From Cycloclasticus sp. symbiont of Poecilosclerida sp. N (GTDB lineage Bacteria; Pseudomonadota; Gammaproteobacteria; Methylococcales; Cycloclasticaceae): DNA of 61,365 nt. Location: NCBI GenBank assembly GCA_002101205.1, contig LWTM01000076.1, positions 186,810 to 248,174 on the forward strand, read 5' to 3'. Under the pieces are notes generated by a model, which saw only the letters and a program-made list of their open reading frames with translations, was not told the DNA's origin and did not search any database. The position numbers and the translations under genes were made by a program. This document shows positions 58,709-61,365 of the stretch, piece after piece. Positions within the stretch are counted from its first letter, which is position 1; each line of letters begins with the position of its first letter.

Positions 58709-59788
58709 ATGAGTAGAATTGAAATATTGCGCGTTGAACTCGGCACTAGAAGCTATCCTATTTATATAGCCGAAGGTCTATTGCTAGAGAGCGCTTTGCT
58801 AAAACAGCACATTACGGCATCACAAATACTAATAGTGACTAATGAAACGGTGGCGCCCTTTTATTTAGGTGGGCTTGAGGCACAGCTAAAGGACAGCTTT
58901 GACGTGAAAACCGTCGTTCTCCCTGATGGAGAAAAGTTTAAAACGTTAGAGTGCTTAAATAATATTTTTGATTCGTTGTTAGAAAACAGATGCAATCGGC
59001 AGGTAACGCTGATTGCTTTGGGCGGGGGAGTGGTTGGCGATATGACCGGTTTTGCTGCGGCGAGCTATCAGCGAGGGGTTAACTTTATTCAAGCCCCTAC
59101 AACTTTATTGTCTCAGGTGGATTCATCAGTGGGCGGCAAAACGGGCGTTAATCACCGTTTAGGTAAAAACATGATAGGCGCTTTTTATCAGCCGCAATGC
59201 GTTTTGATAGATACGTCTGTGCTATCAACACTGCCGGATAGAGAGTTAAGTGCGGGTCTAGCGGAAGTTATAAAATATGGCGCAATTGCTAGCGCCGAGT
59301 TTTTTGAGTGGTTGGAGCAAAATATGGCTAAGCTATTAGCACGAGATATGGAAGCGCTAACGTATGCGATAAAAAAATCCTGTGAGATGAAAGCTGATAT
59401 TGTTGCGCAAGATGAAAAAGAATCAGGTATTCGAGCAAGGCTTAATTTCGGGCATACGTTTGGGCACGCGATCGAAACACACGTGGGCTACGGTGGATGG
59501 CTACATGGAGAGGCGGTTTCTGTAGGCATGTGTATGGCGGTGGATATGTCATATCAGAAAGGCTGGTTATCGAAGGAAAGTGCTAATCGTGTAAGAAAGC
59601 TTTGTGCGCAAGCTCAGTTGCCGGTCATAAAGCCAAGTGAAATGCGAGAAGGGGATTTCATCAAAAACATGAAAGTTGATAAAAAAAACGTATCGAAATC
59701 AATTCGACTGATTTTGCTGAAAGAGTTAGGCGAAGCCGTTATATATGACTGTGATGATGACACTGAAATAAAAGCAGTTATTGCTTAG
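58709..59788 (+). CDS. aroB: 3-dehydroquinate synthase
   Basis: 359 residues, NAD- and zinc-dependent second step of the shikimate pathway. GGGVVGDMTGFAAASYQRG binds NAD. PTTLLSQVDSSVGGKTGVN, GLAEVIKYGAI and LNFGHTFGHAIE with zinc ligands are present. Forms an operon with aroK. Confidence 0.96.
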   Translation: MSRIEILRVELGTRSYPIYIAEGLLLESALLKQHITASQILIVTNETVAPFYLGGLEAQLKDSFDVKTVVLPDGEKFKTLECLNNIFDSLLENRCNRQVTLIALGGGVVGDMTGFAAASYQRGVNFIQAPTTLLSQVDSSVGGKTGVNHRLGKNMIGAFYQPQCVLIDTSVLSTLPDRELSAGLAEVIKYGAIASAEFFEWLEQNMAKLLARDMEALTYAIKKSCEMKADIVAQDEKESGIRARLNFGHTFGHAIETHVGYGGWLHGEAVSVGMCMAVDMSYQKGWLSKESANRVRKLCAQAQLPVIKPSEMREGDFIKNMKVDKKNVSKSIRLILLKELGEAVIYDCDDDTEIKAVIA

Positions 59789-60165
59789 CCAGGGTATAAG
59801 TTCACACTCTTTTTTACACTTTAGCTGAATAGTTTCTACTTAGCTAATGTCTCATTCCTTACTGCCAGAAATTGGCGCGGTAACCACGGACGAATTCCTC
59901 CCTGTCTTAAAAGTCTACTTCGTCTTGCAAAGGTCCACATGAATATTAATTGAATTTGATCAGGCTATTATTCGCGAATGCAAACAGTATATCTGAACCC
60001 CTATGTGGGAGCGTGAGAGAACAAATCAAGCAGGCAGACCACATGATTTTATTTTAGAGGCATAATATATAGGTAATACCAATGCCGTTTTATCCTCTGC
60101 TGAACCTGTAGAACCAATCAGCTTTATTGTTGTTTTTAGTTGGCATCTATCGACATAAACTTTCA
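59789..60165. other. Non-coding region between aroB and the surface protein
   Basis: 377 bases without a supported ORF or terminator. In other gammaproteobacteria a DamX/SPOR gene often follows aroB, but none is seen. The frame of the next gene is open from 60112 but has no start there. Confidence 0.4.
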
Positions 60166-61365
60166 ATGATTTTGCTCGTGTTCGCTTCTGCTGTAAGCAA
60201 TATGCGAGGTGTGTTCAGTGGTGCCAGCGTCTTTAACGGCGACATCGGCGCATGGGAAGTTGAACAGGTTACGGATATGAGCTTTATGTTCTTCAATGCC
60301 GGCGCTTTTGACCAAGACATCAGCGGCTGGAATGTTGAAGGACTAATGCAAAGGGGTATGGTGGCGATGTTCTCTGGCACCAACATGTTTAACCAAAACC
60401 TCGGTCGCTGGTATGTAATAGGTATTACAGAGCCCGTCAGCGAGGATGACCTAACGCTGAAGGCACAAAACCGCGCGTTAAACGATCAAACCAGGATCTA
60501 TGCACTGGCTAATGGAGACGGAGGTACCGACAATGATTCGTTCGACCTAACCACCCCTGGCGTACTAAGCCTAAAAACCGATGCCCCAACTAAAGCTTAT
60601 TATAGCCTGCGGATAAGCATCGATGCGGCACCAGCAGGTGAGGGTGTGGTCCCTACGTTCGGCACTGACAACGAAGTCGCCATTATAGTAACTTCCACAG
60701 GTGCTGTAGATAGCAGACGTTACACCATTAGCTTTCCGCTCAATCTAGGACAAACAGCCGAAGAAGTAGCCGCAGCCGAAGCACAAGTATTAAACGCGGT
60801 CTTACTACAAATGCTAAGAGCAACAACAACAATAACAGTGGACAATATCAGCAACCGTATTGACCAAGCATTAGACGCATCTGCAAGCACAGACACTAGC
60901 CTTAATCTAGGCGGTAGCTCAACCTTGCAAGAGCTCATCAATAATAATGCTCGCACCGCGTTACAAGACGGCTTGGATATTAAGCAAATGCTTAATAATT
61001 CCTCTTTCCTCATACCGCTGAACGTAGCAGGGGATAATAATTACGGTGCTAATAATATGACGCTATGGGGTAGTGGTGATTACCTTAATCTTTCGGATGA
61101 TACCTCTGGTGTTGACTGGAAAGGTGAAATAGTCGGTGGCAGCGTGGGTATTGATGCCCGTCTAAGCCGAAACCTAGTCGCAGGCGCCGCTGTGTCTTAC
61201 AGCGAAGGCGATATTGACTATAAACGCGAGGATGAGAATGATAGTGCAAATAATAGCAAAGGCACCTTAACTAATACGCTAACCAGCGTCCATCCCTATC
61301 TTGGTTATGACTTATCACAAGGCGGACGGGTCTGGGGCACATTAGGCTATGGTCAAGGCGAGGTG
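60166..61365 (+). CDS. BspA-like repeat protein with autotransporter-type barrel, partial
   Basis: Runs off the window end after 400 codons. About residues 12-85 are three BspA-type (DUF285) repeats: FSGASVFNGDIGAWEVEQVTDM, FFNAGAFDQDISGWNVEG and FSGTNMFNQNLGRWYV. About 130-190 is a beta-rich spacer, 200-285 a helical linker. From about 290 there are alternating strands typical of an outer-membrane autotransporter barrel, such as GGSVGIDARLSRNLVAGAAVSYSEGDIDYKRE and HPYLGYDLSQGGRVWGTLGYG. The ATG at 60166 gives no good signal peptide (MILLVFASAVSNMRG), so the true N-terminus is probably missing or the gene is 5'-truncated. Confidence 0.75.
   Translation, partial: MILLVFASAVSNMRGVFSGASVFNGDIGAWEVEQVTDMSFMFFNAGAFDQDISGWNVEGLMQRGMVAMFSGTNMFNQNLGRWYVIGITEPVSEDDLTLKAQNRALNDQTRIYALANGDGGTDNDSFDLTTPGVLSLKTDAPTKAYYSLRISIDAAPAGEGVVPTFGTDNEVAIIVTSTGAVDSRRYTISFPLNLGQTAEEVAAAEAQVLNAVLLQMLRATTTITVDNISNRIDQALDASASTDTSLNLGGSSTLQELINNNARTALQDGLDIKQMLNNSSFLIPLNVAGDNNYGANNMTLWGSGDYLNLSDDTSGVDWKGEIVGGSVGIDARLSRNLVAGAAVSYSEGDIDYKREDENDSANNSKGTLTNTLTSVHPYLGYDLSQGGRVWGTLGYGQGEV

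Overview
The window reads as a chromosomal segment of a moderately AT-rich, probably marine or aquatic gammaproteobacterium. This follows from gene orders typical of that class (pcnB-folK-deoxynucleoside kinase-panB-panC, dapA-bamC, rraA near ispH, aroK-aroB next to mrcA) and from a Gram-negative envelope gene set (BamC, a TonB-dependent receptor, lipoproteins, a Tat-exported MsrP). A complete pqqABCDE operon and a persulfide dioxygenase-rhodanese fusion suggest PQQ-dependent dehydrogenases and reduced-sulfur handling. Relatives of Methylophaga or Cycloclasticus would fit, but that is inference and not read from a marker gene.

Layout. 0.1-5.5 kb: alaC, hom, thrC, recJ. 5.5-6.1 kb: an IS21-type remnant nested in an IS481-type remnant. 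6.2-8.6 kb: a tight sulfur-transfer unit (PP-loop ATPase, TusA) followed by a cation efflux protein. 8.7-12.1 kb: pqqABCDE, with a strong promoter before pqqA and a terminator hairpin between pqqA and pqqB. 12.1-14.4 kb: pip and thiO. 14.5-18.4 kb: tRNA-Thr(CGU) followed by a decayed island (truncated tyrosine integrase, two unrecognised genes separated by an IS5-type element, a frameshifted serine-recombinase remnant). 18.4-32.7 kb: core genes (yheT-like, msrPQ, greB, purL, an MBL-fold hydrolase, bamC, dapA, bcp, a BON protein, PerM, a CDF transporter, an AlkA-like glycosylase), with small pseudogene remnants between them. 32.9-40.8 kb: a thioesterase and a fluoroacetate-dehalogenase-like hydrolase, then pcnB-folK-dNK-panB-panC-mscS-panD. 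40.8-43.7 kb: an IS3 remnant, then a short integron cassette array without integrase (three attC sites that can be folded by eye, lipoprotein cassette genes, one cassette without an ORF), ended by an IS481 remnant. 43.8-48.9 kb: a TonB-dependent receptor, the persulfide dioxygenase-rhodanese fusion behind a palindromic promoter/operator, and a lipoprotein. 49.0-57.5 kb: rraA, cob(I)alamin adenosyltransferase, ispH, an IS481 remnant, rpmE, an M48 protease, gltA, mrcA. 57.6-59.8 kb: IS256 and IS21 scars where pilMNOPQ usually lies, then aroK and aroB. 60.2 kb to the end: a BspA-repeat protein with an autotransporter-like barrel, cut by the window edge.

The most unusual element is the integrase-less attC array at about 41.3-43.0 kb. 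It was found by folding the spacers. It gives a mechanism for how the two paired lipoprotein genes and the small ORF arrived next to panD. Other points worth following are the apparent loss of pilMNOPQ at the mrcA/aroK junction, the interrupted two-gene unit in the tRNA-Thr island, and the palindrome overlapping an extended -10 before the persulfide dioxygenase gene.
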